Below, piece by piece: positions 22,847 to 31,435 of a DNA stretch of 64,000 nucleotides. Position 1 is the stretch's first letter. Every line of letters starts with the position of its first letter. The notes beneath the pieces are model-generated. The model saw only the letters and a program-made list of their open reading frames with translations, did no database searches and was not told the DNA's origin. The DNA lies in the NCBI GenBank assembly GCA_963773085.1, contig CAVYZS010000001.1, positions 186,001 to 250,000 of the forward strand, read 5' to 3'. The translations under genes and the position numbers were made by a program. Origin of the DNA: JAENVT01 sp963773085. Its GTDB lineage: Bacteria > Actinomycetota > Acidimicrobiia > Acidimicrobiales > Ilumatobacteraceae.

Positions 22847-23847
22847 CGCAGCGGGATGTTGAAGCACCGATCCTCCAATTTGCCCAGCGCATATGTCTCG
22901 TAGTCGATCCCGAAATCCGACAGCAGGTGGCGACAGCGCTCGCTCCAGCTCAGCGCGTCGGGCGACGACATTCGATGTACCACCTGAGTGATGCCGCCCT
23001 CGTACACCCGGTATTCGGCCCAGGTGCCGGGAAAGTCCTTCACGCAGCCGACCTCGATCGATGGTACGCCGCACGACATCAGCCGCACGCGGTGTCGATG
23101 CGTGTGCCCTGCGGTGTAGGCGACGATTCGCGGACGCCGGGCGGCGATCTCGGCGAGACCGTCGCTGCTGTCGGGGTCGAGGCCGAAGTAGTCGTTGTGG
23201 CGCCTGCCGCTGATCCATTGCTGATGGTGGCCCATCACCACCACCGGTCGATCGGCGTTGGCCGTCAGATCGTCGAGCCACTGCAGTTGCGTGGCCGTCA
23301 GCGAACCGGGGGTGCGCTCGGGCAGAACCGTGTCGAGCATCGCTATCGACACGCCGGGAAGATCGATCCACTTGTCACCGGTGTATCGCTCTTGGCCGCG
23401 ATAGGCATCGTGGTTGCCCCGTACCACGTGCAGACGATCGCCGAACGTCTCACGGTAGACGGTCTCGAACGACTCGAACTCGTCGTCGGTGCCGTCTCGG
23501 GTGAGATCGCCCTTGACCACCACGGCGGCGAGGGCCGCAGCATCCATCTCGGCGACAGCGGCGCGGTTCATCGTCTCGGGATGCGGCAGCTCGCCGGCTT
23601 CGACGCGCTGGATCGGTCCGCGAGGGTCGTCGTCGATCTTGCCGCACTCGATTTCTCCGAGGTGGAGATCGTTGACCGTGCCGATCTTGCACAGCAGTTG
23701 TCCGGCCGGGCGCGACAGTGTTCGCACCTCGTGACTTCCGACGTGGTGGATCGAATTCGGCTGCAGATCTGTGAGGCGTACGACCACGCCGCCTGTTGTT
23801 GCCGGATGGGCGACGATCAGATCATCGGCGATGGTCGTGATGTCCAC
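22843..23847 (-). CDS. Calcineurin-like metallophosphoesterase
   Basis: A 334-residue two-metal phosphoesterase. Motifs occur in the right order: DLHLGE (Asp60, His62), VKGDLTRDG, VRGNHDAY, MGHHQQW and AGHTHRH. An N-terminal 45-residue stretch rich in beta strands (DITTIADDLIVAHPATTGG) precedes the catalytic domain and may be a small accessory fold. The GTG at 23847 is preferred because residues further upstream in the frame are low-complexity Arg/Ser. The substrate (nucleotide, cyclic nucleotide or phospholipid) is not determinable. Coupled to the DinB-like gene. Confidence 0.9.
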   Translation of the reverse strand: MDITTIADDLIVAHPATTGGVVVRLTDLQPNSIHHVGSHEVRTLSRPAGQLLCKIGTVNDLHLGEIECGKIDDDPRGPIQRVEAGELPHPETMNRAAVAEMDAAALAAVVVKGDLTRDGTDDEFESFETVYRETFGDRLHVVRGNHDAYRGQERYTGDKWIDLPGVSIAMLDTVLPERTPGSLTATQLQWLDDLTANADRPVVVMGHHQQWISGRRHNDYFGLDPDSSDGLAEIAARRPRIVAYTAGHTHRHRVRLMSCGVPSIEVGCVKDFPGTWAEYRVYEGGITQVVHRMSSPDALSWSERCRHLLSDFGIDYETYALGKLEDRCFNIPLR

Positions 23848-23863
23848 CCGGCGGAGAGTAGCG

Positions 23864-24052
23864 CTACCGGCGTGGACGCTCGCGGCGGCTGGCCAATGGC
23901 TTGATCCACCATCGATTGCTGAAGCGCCAGGTCGGGACGCGCCCGACCGGCGCGGCCTCGACCAGTGCCGGCCTCGGCCACAGCGCCTCGAGCGCAGAGA
24001 CGATGGCGGCGACCTCCTCATCGGTGGCTCCGGGGGAGATCTCGATGTTCAC
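23864..24052 (-). CDS. Acyl-CoA carboxylase epsilon subunit-like small protein
   Basis: A 62-residue protein. The N-terminal NIEISPGATDEEVAAIVSALE and C-terminal WRFSNRWW halves match the usual pattern of actinobacterial acyl-CoA carboxylase epsilon subunits: a short strand, then an E-E-x-A-A-x-x-A helix and a Trp-rich tail. Those subunits stabilise the alpha-beta complex of acetyl/propionyl-CoA carboxylases. The gene follows the beta subunit on the same strand after 107 bases and 16 bases precede the phosphoesterase start. The start is a GTG. The family is weakly conserved, so certainty is limited. Confidence 0.72.
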   Translation of the reverse strand: MNIEISPGATDEEVAAIVSALEALWPRPALVEAAPVGRVPTWRFSNRWWIKPLASRRERPRR

Positions 24053-24084
24053 CGGGCAACCCGGAGGGGGGTCGCGGTCGGAGC

Positions 24085-24141
24085 GCGACCGCCAGGGAGC
24101 CGCCGACACACTGCGAGGAGCCAAAGCGACCGCCAGGGAGC
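24085..24141. repeat. Pair of 16-bp direct repeats in the carboxylase beta-epsilon gap
   Basis: GCGACCGCCAGGGAGC occurs exactly at 24085-24100 and again at 24126-24141, 41 bases apart. The stretch before the first copy (GGTCGCGGTCGGAGCGCGACC) also folds on itself. The pair lies between the carboxylase beta-subunit stop and the epsilon-like gene. No function is evident; it may be a remnant of a dispersed repeat or a folded mRNA spacer. Confidence 0.55.
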
Positions 24142-24159
24142 GGAGGCGAGCGAGCACAT

Positions 24160-25713
24160 TCACAACGGCATGTTGCCGTGTTTGCGTCGCGGCAACTCTT
24201 CGCGCTTGGTGCGCAGCATGCGTAGTCCGGCGACGATTTTCTGGCGGGTCTCGGCGGGATCGATGACATCGTCGACGTAGCCGCGCTCGGCGGCGTTGTA
24301 CGGGTTGGCGTACTTCTCGGTGTACTCGGCGACCAGCTCGGCGCGACGCTGTGTCGGGTCGGCTGCCTGTTGCAGCTCGCGGCGGTAGACGATCTCCACC
24401 GCGCCTTGCGGGCCCATCACTGCGAGTTCGGCCGTTGGCCAGGCGTAGGCCAGGTCGGCACCGATCGACTTCGAGTTCATCACCACGTACGCACCGCCGT
24501 AGGCCTTGCGGGTGATGATCTGGATGCGCGGCACGGTGGCCTCGCAATACGCGTAGAGCAGCTTGGCGCCGTGACGGATGATGCCGCCGTACTCCTGATC
24601 GACGCCGGGCAGGAATCCCGGCACATCGACGAAGGTCAGCAGCGGAATGTTGAAGGCATCGCACGTGCGGACGAAGCGGGCGGCCTTCTCGGAGCTCTCG
24701 ATGTCGAGGACGCCGGCCAACATCAGCGGTTGATTGCCGACGATGCCGACCGGATGACCGTCGACGCGGCTGAACCCGCAGACGATGCTTCGGGCCCAGT
24801 GCGGGAAGTACTCGAAGAACTCACCGTTGTCGACGACCTCGCGGACGACAGCCTTCATGTCGTACGGCTGGTTGGCGCTCGGCGGAAGCAACTCGTTGAG
24901 CGCCGGGCACAACCGGTCGGGGTCGTCGCCGGTGTCGACGTGGGGTGGATCCTCGAGGTTGTTCGATGGCAGGAAGCTGAGTAGGAACCGCACATCGTCG
25001 AGGCACGACTTCTCGTCGGATGACACGAATGTGGCCACGCCGCTCTTCGAGGCATGGCTCATTGCCCCACCCAGCTCCTCCAAGGTGACCTCTTCGCCGG
25101 TGACGGTCTTGACCACATCGGGGCCGGTGATGAACATGTGGCTCGACTCGCGGACCATGAAGATGAAGTCGGTCATCGCCGGGCTGTACACGGCGCCGCC
25201 GGCGCAGGGCCCGAGAATGACCGAGATCTGCGGCACGACGCCACTCGACAGCACGTTGCGGTAGAAGATGCCGCCATAGCTGGCCAGGGAGACGACACCC
25301 TCCTGAATGCGGGCGCCGGCGCCGTCGTTGAGACCGATCACCGGGGCGCCAACCTTCAACGCCAGGTCCATCATCTTGTGGATCTTCTCGGCGAACACCT
25401 CGCCGAGGGCTCCGCCGAACACGGTGAAGTCCTGACTGAACACGAACACCTTGCGACCTTCGACGGTGCCCCATCCGGTGATCACCCCGTCGGTGTACGG
25501 CCGCTCCTCGAGACCGGCGGCCTGGGCCCGGTGACGAGCCAGCAGGTCGAGCTCGTGAAAGCTACCCGGATCGAGGAAGCAGTCGAGCCGCTCGCGAGCC
25601 AGCATCTTGCCCTTCTCGTGCTGGCGCTCGACGGCACGCTGCGACCCGGCGTGATAGGCCTGGTCGCGGCGTTGTCGGAGTTCTTCGAGCTTGGCGTCCA
25701 TCGGGTTGGTCAT
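24160..25713 (-). CDS. Acyl-CoA (acetyl/propionyl-CoA) carboxylase beta (carboxyltransferase) subunit
   Basis: A 517-residue carboxyltransferase with N- and C-terminal crotonase-like halves. Diagnostic blocks are KMLARERLDCFLDPGSF, VFSQDFTVFGGALGE, the acyl-CoA site GAGARIQEGVVSLASYGGIF, the oxyanion GPCAGGAVYSPAMTDF, and in the second half VDVPGFLPGVDQEYGGIIRHGAKLLYAY and RKAYGGAYVVMNSK. Family members move carboxylate from biotin to acetyl- or propionyl-CoA. The biotin carboxylase alpha subunit is not in the window. The ATG at 25713 is used; the frame extends further upstream only as antisense of the ligase gene. Confidence 0.95.
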   Translation of the reverse strand: MTNPMDAKLEELRQRRDQAYHAGSQRAVERQHEKGKMLARERLDCFLDPGSFHELDLLARHRAQAAGLEERPYTDGVITGWGTVEGRKVFVFSQDFTVFGGALGEVFAEKIHKMMDLALKVGAPVIGLNDGAGARIQEGVVSLASYGGIFYRNVLSSGVVPQISVILGPCAGGAVYSPAMTDFIFMVRESSHMFITGPDVVKTVTGEEVTLEELGGAMSHASKSGVATFVSSDEKSCLDDVRFLLSFLPSNNLEDPPHVDTGDDPDRLCPALNELLPPSANQPYDMKAVVREVVDNGEFFEYFPHWARSIVCGFSRVDGHPVGIVGNQPLMLAGVLDIESSEKAARFVRTCDAFNIPLLTFVDVPGFLPGVDQEYGGIIRHGAKLLYAYCEATVPRIQIITRKAYGGAYVVMNSKSIGADLAYAWPTAELAVMGPQGAVEIVYRRELQQAADPTQRRAELVAEYTEKYANPYNAAERGYVDDVIDPAETRQKIVAGLRMLRTKREELPRRKHGNMPL

Positions 25714-25764
25714 TGCCGTCCACGCTACTTCGGAGGTCGACGTCGGCCTGGCAAGCTGGAGCGG

Positions 25765-26871
25765 ATGACACTGCCGATGACGCTGCCGATATCGCCGCCG
25801 CTCGCGCCGATGCTGGCCAAGGCTGCGACCGACATCCCGACCGGCGACGGTTGGCATTACGAACCGAAGTGGGACGGCTTTCGTTGCATCGTCTTCCGCG
25901 ACGGTGATCAGATCGAGCTGGCCAGTCGTAACGAACGTCCGTTCACACGGTACTTCCCCGAGCTGCTCACACCGCTGCTGTTGTCGTTGCCGGAGCGGTG
26001 CGTGGTCGACGGCGAGATCGTCGTGCCGGCGACCGACGATCGCGGGCTCGACTTCGATGCCCTGCTGCAACGCATCCACCCGGCCGAGTCCCGTGTGCGA
26101 CGGCTGGCGGCCGAGACACCGGCCTCGTTCGTCGTCTTCGACCTGCTCGCGCTCGACGACGACTCGCTGTTGGATCGCCCGCTGGCGGAGCGTCATCGAC
26201 TCCTCACCGGGCAACTGGCGTCTGCGGCCCCACCTGTGTACCTGTGCCCGCACACACACGATGCCGCAACCGCGCAGCGGTGGTTCACCGAGTTCGAGGG
26301 TGCAGGCCTCGACGGGGTTGTCGCCAAGCGGCTCACCGATCCGTACACACCCGACAAGCGCACGCTGGTCAAGGTCAAGCATCAGCGGACCGCCGACTGT
26401 GTGATTGCCGGCTATCGGATCCACAAGGACGGCAACGGGGTCGGGTCGCTTCTGCTCGGTCTCTACGACGCCGACGGCGATCTCAACCACGTCGGCGTTG
26501 TCGCGTCGTTCACGGTCAAGCGGCGGGCCGAGTTGCTCGCCGAACTCGAGCCGCTCACCCATGACGCGCTCGAAGACCATCCTTGGAGGGATTGGGCGGA
26601 GTGGATGGCCCGAGCCGAGGGCAGCGGCACGCGGATGCCGGGAGGCGGCAGCCGGTGGAACGCCGGCAAGGATCTCAGCTGGGTCCCGTTGCGCATCGAA
26701 CGGGTCGCCGAGGTGACGTTCGGCCAATTGCAGGAAGGGCGGTTCCGTCACGGCTCGCAGTTCGTTCGGTGGAGGCCGGATCGTCAACCCGAATCCTGCC
26801 GGTACGACCAGCTCGACGTCGCCAGCCCGGTGGCGTTCGCCTCGGTCGTCGGACGGGCGACTACGACCTGA
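25765..26871 (+). CDS. ATP-dependent DNA ligase (LigC-like)
   Basis: A 368-residue ligase. The adenylation lysine is Lys35 in EPKWDGFRCIVF (motif I). Motif III VDGEIV, IIIa FVVFDLLAL, IV GLDGVVAKR and V LVKVKHQRTADCVIAGYR follow in order, then an OB-fold domain ends the protein. The size and motif wording match the actinobacterial LigC group, which lacks the polymerase and phosphoesterase domains of LigD and acts in accessory repair. No Ku gene is nearby. ATG 25765 is chosen; an in-frame Met lies 5 codons later. The stop falls inside an 11-bp tandem repeat. Confidence 0.93.
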   Translation: MTLPMTLPISPPLAPMLAKAATDIPTGDGWHYEPKWDGFRCIVFRDGDQIELASRNERPFTRYFPELLTPLLLSLPERCVVDGEIVVPATDDRGLDFDALLQRIHPAESRVRRLAAETPASFVVFDLLALDDDSLLDRPLAERHRLLTGQLASAAPPVYLCPHTHDAATAQRWFTEFEGAGLDGVVAKRLTDPYTPDKRTLVKVKHQRTADCVIAGYRIHKDGNGVGSLLLGLYDADGDLNHVGVVASFTVKRRAELLAELEPLTHDALEDHPWRDWAEWMARAEGSGTRMPGGGSRWNAGKDLSWVPLRIERVAEVTFGQLQEGRFRHGSQFVRWRPDRQPESCRYDQLDVASPVAFASVVGRATTT

Positions 26872-26931
26872 CTACGAGCTGAGACGACCTGACGACGACC
26901 TGACTACGACCTGACGACGACCTGACTACGG
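26867..26931. repeat. Six-copy 11-bp tandem repeat spanning two convergent gene ends
   Basis: The unit CCTGACKACGA (K is G or T) repeats at 26867, 26878 (a 10-base variant), 26888, 26899, 26910 and 26921, with G and T alternating at the variable site. The array starts in the last codons of the ligase gene, supplies its TGA stop, and ends over the TAG stop of the convergent CopC-CopD gene. The period is close to one helical turn. Likely a replication-slippage minisatellite. Confidence 0.9.
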
Positions 26932-28704
26932 CGTGATCGGCGGCAGCGTGGTACTCACCGTGGCGATCGTCGAACCGTCGGTGAGCAGCACTGTCTTCGA
27001 GCCGATCGGTGTGTCACCGAATCGCACGGTCACGGTCCACACGCCGGGGGAACCGAGCGGCAAGCCCTGTTCGATCGGCAGAAATGCAGTACCTGCCTCG
27101 GTCAACGGAACGTTGAGGATGACACCCGGAACCGCCGTACCGACGGGCGGGCTGAAGTCGATCGCCAGCGCCTCGATCCCCGTCTCGGGCTGGACCACCT
27201 CGACGCGAACGGCGTTGGGGCCGATCACCGCGCTGAACTGCACTGTCACGTCGGCCGCCTCGTTCGTGATGTGCAGGCTGGCCGCAAGCCCATCCGTGTT
27301 GTCGGTCGTTGCGGCCACCTTCGGAGGTGACAACGACAGCATCCAGGCCGTGAGAGCGAGCACGACGACACCACACATCGCCTCGATGCCAACAGCGCGG
27401 CGAAGCCTGATGGCCAGTTGGCCGGTCATCGCATCAACTCTGGCGACGCGCTCCTTGATGAACTGGCGCGCGGCGACGCCGAGGAAGACCATCGCGCCGA
27501 CAGCGATCGATTTCAAGAAAAGAACCCGGCCATGGCTGCTGGTGAAGATCTCGCCCCAATCGAGGCGATACATCTGGATGAAGCCGGTGAAGATCGTGAT
27601 CGCCAGGGCCGGAGTCGAGATCCGGGCGAAGCCGCGCACTGCGTGGACGAGGTCCTCCTCACCCGGTCCGGCCAACACCACCCGCGCCAGCAGGATCAAC
27701 CCGCCGAGCCACACGGCCATCGCCAATGCGTGGACGATGCCGACGGCGTAGCCGAGAACGGCCAGCTGACCACCGGCGCGGTCGAAACCGAGGGTCGCCA
27801 CGGCAAGACCGGGTAGTGCCAGGGCCGGGAGTTGGGTGGCCGGATCGATGACTCGCTCCGGACGCATCACCACCCACCCGGTCAAGAGGACGAAGATCGT
27901 CCTGGCGAGCGCGGCGATGCCTGGCGTCGTGTCGGTGAGGCCGCTCCATGCCGTCGGCGACAGCGAACTCCCGATGCCCTCGCCGGAGATTCGCGCCGCG
28001 ACGCACGCCGTGTTGAAGACCGCGAATGCAAGAGTCAACAGCCATGCCGAGCGCAGGAACCGAACGGTGAGGATGTATTCGACACCTTCAGGCCACGCGG
28101 TGGCGATCAGCACCAACGAGCCGAAGAGCACGGCGACGCCGAGCCAGACCAACAGTCGCGACAGACCCAAGGGCCCGCCCGAACCCGACTCGGTAGGTGT
28201 CGTGGTGTCGGTGGGCGTGACTGTTGCCGGAGGCTCGGTCGAACCCGCTGCAGGGACCGAGCCGGTCGGCGTCGTGGTGACGGGTGGAGCCAGGGTGGCC
28301 ACCGTGTCATTGGCGATCGTGAACGCAAACGTCGAACTTCCGCCACCGACGCCATCGGGCTGGCTGACCAGCCAGGAGACCACGCATTCGCCCTTGGGCA
28401 GGGGATTCGGCACCGACACGGTCAACGAGACGCCGTCGATCCCGACCTGCGGGGTGCCGACGGCGAACGGGGAGCCGTTGCAGACCACTTCGACGGTGTT
28501 CGTCACGCCCAGCGCGTTGGCGAACGTGAGCACCAGCGACAGCGGCGAGGTCTCGATGGTGCTGTTGGCGGCAGGTGTCGACGAGACCAGCGTGTTGTCC
28601 GCCGCATCGGCGTGGGGGAGGGCGAGAGCGCCGACGCCGGCGATGGCGACGAACAGGGTGAGAACGCGGCGAAAGGCGCGTGTGGGCGGGGAGATCCTCT
28701 TCAT
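26926..28704 (-). CDS. CopC-CopD fusion copper-resistance-type membrane protein
   Basis: A 592-residue exported membrane protein (YcnJ-like). A signal peptide (ending PHADA, about residue 34) leads to a CopC domain (NTLVSSTPAANSTIETSPLSLVLTF). A low-complexity Thr/Pro linker (about residues 140-180) follows, then a CopD domain with about eight helices (MAVWLGGLILLARVV) and a C-terminal beta-rich FixH/YtkA-like region. CopC proteins normally expose an N-terminal His as a Cu(II) ligand after signal cleavage; here the mature start reads ADNTLV without it, so copper binding is doubtful although the architecture is that of copper import. Confidence 0.9.
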   Translation of the reverse strand: MKRISPPTRAFRRVLTLFVAIAGVGALALPHADAADNTLVSSTPAANSTIETSPLSLVLTFANALGVTNTVEVVCNGSPFAVGTPQVGIDGVSLTVSVPNPLPKGECVVSWLVSQPDGVGGGSSTFAFTIANDTVATLAPPVTTTPTGSVPAAGSTEPPATVTPTDTTTPTESGSGGPLGLSRLLVWLGVAVLFGSLVLIATAWPEGVEYILTVRFLRSAWLLTLAFAVFNTACVAARISGEGIGSSLSPTAWSGLTDTTPGIAALARTIFVLLTGWVVMRPERVIDPATQLPALALPGLAVATLGFDRAGGQLAVLGYAVGIVHALAMAVWLGGLILLARVVLAGPGEEDLVHAVRGFARISTPALAITIFTGFIQMYRLDWGEIFTSSHGRVLFLKSIAVGAMVFLGVAARQFIKERVARVDAMTGQLAIRLRRAVGIEAMCGVVVLALTAWMLSLSPPKVAATTDNTDGLAASLHITNEAADVTVQFSAVIGPNAVRVEVVQPETGIEALAIDFSPPVGTAVPGVILNVPLTEAGTAFLPIEQGLPLGSPGVWTVTVRFGDTPIGSKTVLLTDGSTIATVSTTLPPITP

Positions 28705-28820
28705 GCTGGTAACTCAACGCTAGAGGATGGGTGGGAGTTGCCCACGCCACCCCGATTGTCCCTCGCGGGCGAAGCCATCGTAGAACCCATTGTGGCACCC
28801 CCTGAGTAGGCTCCACCTCG

Positions 28821-30515
28821 ATGGCTACCCAGTCGCTCTACCGCCGCTATCGACCGCGCCGATTCAGCGAGGTGCGCGGTCAGGAGCATGTCGTGCGCGC
28901 CTTGCGCAACGCCGTCATCAACCAGCGCGAGGGTCAGGCCTACCTGTTCTCCGGTCCGCGTGGCACGGGCAAGACCACCTCGGCCCGCATCCTCGCCAAG
29001 GTTCTCAATTGCGAGCGGCCAGTCGATGGCGAGCCATGCTGCGAGTGCGATTCGTGTCTCGCCGTCGAGCGCGGCACGAGCTACGACGTTCATGAGCTCG
29101 ACGCGGCGAGCAACAACGGCGTCGATGCGATGCGCGACCTGATCGAAAAGGCGTCGCTCGGCACACCCGGGCGACACAAGGTGTACATCCTCGACGAGGT
29201 ACACATGCTCTCCAAGGCTGCCGAGGCAGCTCTGCTGAAGACGCTCGAGGAGCCGCCTGCCCACGTCGTGTTCGTGCTGGCCACCACCGATCCCCAAAAG
29301 GTCAGTGAAACAATCCGCAGTCGCACGCAACACCTACAGTTCCATCTGCTGCCGATGGATGTGCTCGAGCAGCACATTCGCTGGCTGGCAGCCGACGCCG
29401 GCATCGAACTGACCGATGCGGCAGTGCAATCCGTGCTGCGTCAGGGCGGCGGTTCCGCACGCGACACGATCTCGGCACTCGAGCTCGTCGCTGCCAGCGG
29501 CGGTGAGGCACCTGAGGCCACGCCGCTCGACGAGTTCGTCGAAGCGTTCATCGAACACGACCCGGGGCGCGCCCTGGCGGTGGTTGCCCATGCAGTACTG
29601 CAAGGTCGCGACCCGCGAACGTTGACCGAAGAGATCATTCGGCATCTGCGTGACTGCTTCCTGGCCCTGATGGCACCCGAGCTCGTGCAGCTTCCCGCGC
29701 AGCGCGAAGAAGAAGTGTCATCGCAGGCCACTCGTCTGGGCGCGGCGTCGATCGTGCGCTCGATGGAACGTCTCGGCGAGATGCTCGTCGAGATGCGCCA
29801 TGCGCCTGATCCGCGCTTGTTGCTCGAGGTGGCCTTGGTGCAATTGACCCACGACGCCGCCGGCTCCGATCTGCACAGCCTGATGTCGAGGCTCGAGCGT
29901 CTCGAGCAAACTGTGGCCGCCGGTGCGGCGGGGTCTCCTGTACCCAAACCGGTGCCCACCGACCCCAGCGGGCGAGCAACGATCGGTGGTCGTGCCCGGC
30001 GCGATGTCGCGCCCACGCCGGCGCCTGCCACCGCGTCAACCCATCCGTCCCAGCAGTCGACCGAGACCCCACCCGCGGCTGCCGTGCCCGGGGTGACGAC
30101 CTCGATCGACGAAGGTCAGATCCCCGCCCTGTTCGAGACGCAGGTCCGCCCAGCGCTGCGCGGCATGACCAAAGCGATCTACATGGGCGCTCACGTCGGC
30201 ACGATGTCGGGGGGAGCGTTGGTGATCAACTTCGCAGGCGAGCCGCATCGAGTTCGCGCCGAGGAGTACCGCAAAGAGGTCGAGCGGGCGTTGGCGGCGG
30301 CCGCGGGTCGCCCAATCCCGTTGTCGTTGGTGGTCGACCACGCGGCGACGCATGATGACAACGTCGTGCAGTTGAAGCGCGCCGAGCCAACCACAGCCGA
30401 CGAAGACGTCGACACCGGCGATCTCGTCGACGTGCCACCCGATGCCGTGGTATCGCCCATCGATCGCCTCACCCAGGCGTTCCCGGGTTCGGAGATCATC
30501 GAGGAGCGCACCTGA
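28821..30515 (+). CDS. dnaX: DNA polymerase III gamma/tau subunit
   Basis: A 564-residue clamp-loader AAA+ ATPase. It begins with YRRYRPRRFSEVRGQEHVV and shows Walker A GPRGTGKTT (residues 45-53), the zinc module Cys64 with CCECDSC, Walker B ILDEVHML and a sensor region ATTDPQKVSETIRSR. The C-terminal half has the tau-type oligomerisation helices and a variable Ala/Pro-rich linker. The 116-base gap upstream separates it from the divergent CopC-CopD gene and holds no recognisable SRP RNA. It overlaps recR by one base of its stop (TGATGG). Confidence 0.97.
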   Translation: MATQSLYRRYRPRRFSEVRGQEHVVRALRNAVINQREGQAYLFSGPRGTGKTTSARILAKVLNCERPVDGEPCCECDSCLAVERGTSYDVHELDAASNNGVDAMRDLIEKASLGTPGRHKVYILDEVHMLSKAAEAALLKTLEEPPAHVVFVLATTDPQKVSETIRSRTQHLQFHLLPMDVLEQHIRWLAADAGIELTDAAVQSVLRQGGGSARDTISALELVAASGGEAPEATPLDEFVEAFIEHDPGRALAVVAHAVLQGRDPRTLTEEIIRHLRDCFLALMAPELVQLPAQREEEVSSQATRLGAASIVRSMERLGEMLVEMRHAPDPRLLLEVALVQLTHDAAGSDLHSLMSRLERLEQTVAAGAAGSPVPKPVPTDPSGRATIGGRARRDVAPTPAPATASTHPSQQSTETPPAAAVPGVTTSIDEGQIPALFETQVRPALRGMTKAIYMGAHVGTMSGGALVINFAGEPHRVRAEEYRKEVERALAAAAGRPIPLSLVVDHAATHDDNVVQLKRAEPTTADEDVDTGDLVDVPPDAVVSPIDRLTQAFPGSEIIEERT

Positions 30516-31123
30516 TGGCGGCCGTCTACACCCAGCCGGTGCAGGCGCTGATCGACGAGCTCGGTCGCCTGCCGGGCATCGGGCCGAAGTCGGCGCAGCG
30601 CATCGCCTTCCATCTGCTGAAGCTGCCGACTGACGACGTGACCCGATTGGCGATGTCGATCACCGACGCCAAGGCCCGCGTGCGATTCTGCGTTCGCTGC
30701 TGGAACTTCGCGGATGGCGAGCTGTGCCCGATCTGTCTCGACGATCGTCGCGATGCGACGACGTTGTGTGTGGTCGAGGAATCGCGCGACATCGTGTCGA
30801 TCGAGAAGACCGGCGAGTTCCGCGGTCGATACCACGTGTTGCTCGGGGCGATGAGCCCGCTCGACGGAATCGGCCCCGAGCAGTTGAAGATGAAAGAGCT
30901 GTTCGCCCGGCTCGAACCCGAGGGTGTGCAAGAAGTGATCGTCTGCACGAATCCCAATACCGAGGGTGAAGTCACCGCGATGTACCTGGCGCGCATGCTG
31001 CGTCCCTTCGGCATCCGGGTCACTCGAATCGCCAGCGGTCTGCCGGTCGGCGGCGATCTCGAATACGCAGATGAGTTGACGCTCGGCCGGGCCCTGGAAG
31101 GCCGTCGCGAACTCACTGCTTGA
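30515..31123 (+). CDS. recR: Recombination mediator RecR
   Basis: A 202-residue protein of the RecFOR gap-repair pathway. An N-terminal helix-hairpin-helix (LGRLPGIGPKSAQRIAFHLL) is followed by the C4 zinc finger Cys59, Cys62, Cys71, Cys74 (FCVRCWNF, LCPICL). A Toprim domain comes next (CVVEESRDIVSIEKTGEFRGRYHVLLGAMSPLDGIGPE). A C-terminal Walker-like stretch TRIASGLPVGGDLEYAD completes the family pattern. Directly coupled to dnaX, the conserved bacterial arrangement. Confidence 0.97.
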   Translation: MAAVYTQPVQALIDELGRLPGIGPKSAQRIAFHLLKLPTDDVTRLAMSITDAKARVRFCVRCWNFADGELCPICLDDRRDATTLCVVEESRDIVSIEKTGEFRGRYHVLLGAMSPLDGIGPEQLKMKELFARLEPEGVQEVIVCTNPNTEGEVTAMYLARMLRPFGIRVTRIASGLPVGGDLEYADELTLGRALEGRRELTA

Positions 31124-31435
31124 GACCCGGATGAATCCCGGGTGCAAAAAGGGCTGGGGTACCACTCCTGGACCTGGTAGCGGGCGGACGGGCCAGCTCC
31201 AGAGGCGGTACCCCAGAACTCACGTCGGCAACGGGACGGTGTTGCTGACGTGTATGTGACGGTTACATTACGGCAACGGGGTCACGATGTCAAGCAATAT
31301 CAACGAAAAGTGATTGACCAACTACTACCCGCTGAACTTAAGCCCTCAACGTTACGAAACGTCTCCAATCATGACGAACGGCGATGAAAAGCCTGAGAAC
31401 AGGTGAAAAACAGCTGCAACAGTCAGGAACGGCGA
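31124..31435. other. 312-base intergenic region with several stable hairpins, AT-richer than its surroundings
   Basis: This gap lies between the convergent recR and thiolase genes. Reading left to right it holds a hairpin from ACCCGGAT to ATCCCGGGT just after the recR stop (31125-31143), the large palindrome at 31154-31216, a stem CGTC-GCAAC with GTTGC-GACG (about 31223-31250), and a GTGAC/GTCAC pair (about 31256-31285). CGGCAACGGG occurs twice (about 31225 and 31271). From about 31250 to 31435 base composition is clearly poorer in GC than the genes. No convincing coding frame is present. A noncoding RNA or a double terminator is possible. Confidence 0.5.
31154..31216. terminator. Long GC-rich hairpin, probable bidirectional terminator
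   Basis: Ten-base arms CTGGGGTACC (31154-31163) and GGTACCCCAG (31207-31216) pair perfectly. Inside, CTGGA/TCCAG and CTGG/CCAG continue the stem toward a purine-rich loop. It stands 31 bases after recR and 220 bases after the thiolase stop on the other strand. There is no U-tract on either side, so this may instead be part of a structured RNA. Confidence 0.5.

Noticed and set aside
24160..26787. Continuous minus-strand reading frame of 875 codons suggesting a giant fused carboxylase
   Set aside because: Residues before the Met at 25713 are antisense to the well-supported DNA ligase and resemble no protein; the carboxylase begins at 25713.
26867..26931. CRISPR array
   Set aside because: Units are 11 bases and contiguous, with no spacers and no cas genes nearby; this is a simple tandem repeat.
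28705..28820. Possible SRP RNA in the gap before dnaX
   Set aside because: No domain IV consensus is present there; the true SRP RNA is at 44962-45101. The gap shows nothing beyond divergent promoter space.
31154..31216. SRP RNA, tmRNA or 6S RNA reading of the large hairpin
   Set aside because: It lacks the GGTCAGG/AGCAG loops of SRP RNA, any tRNA-like end, and the open bubble of 6S RNA.
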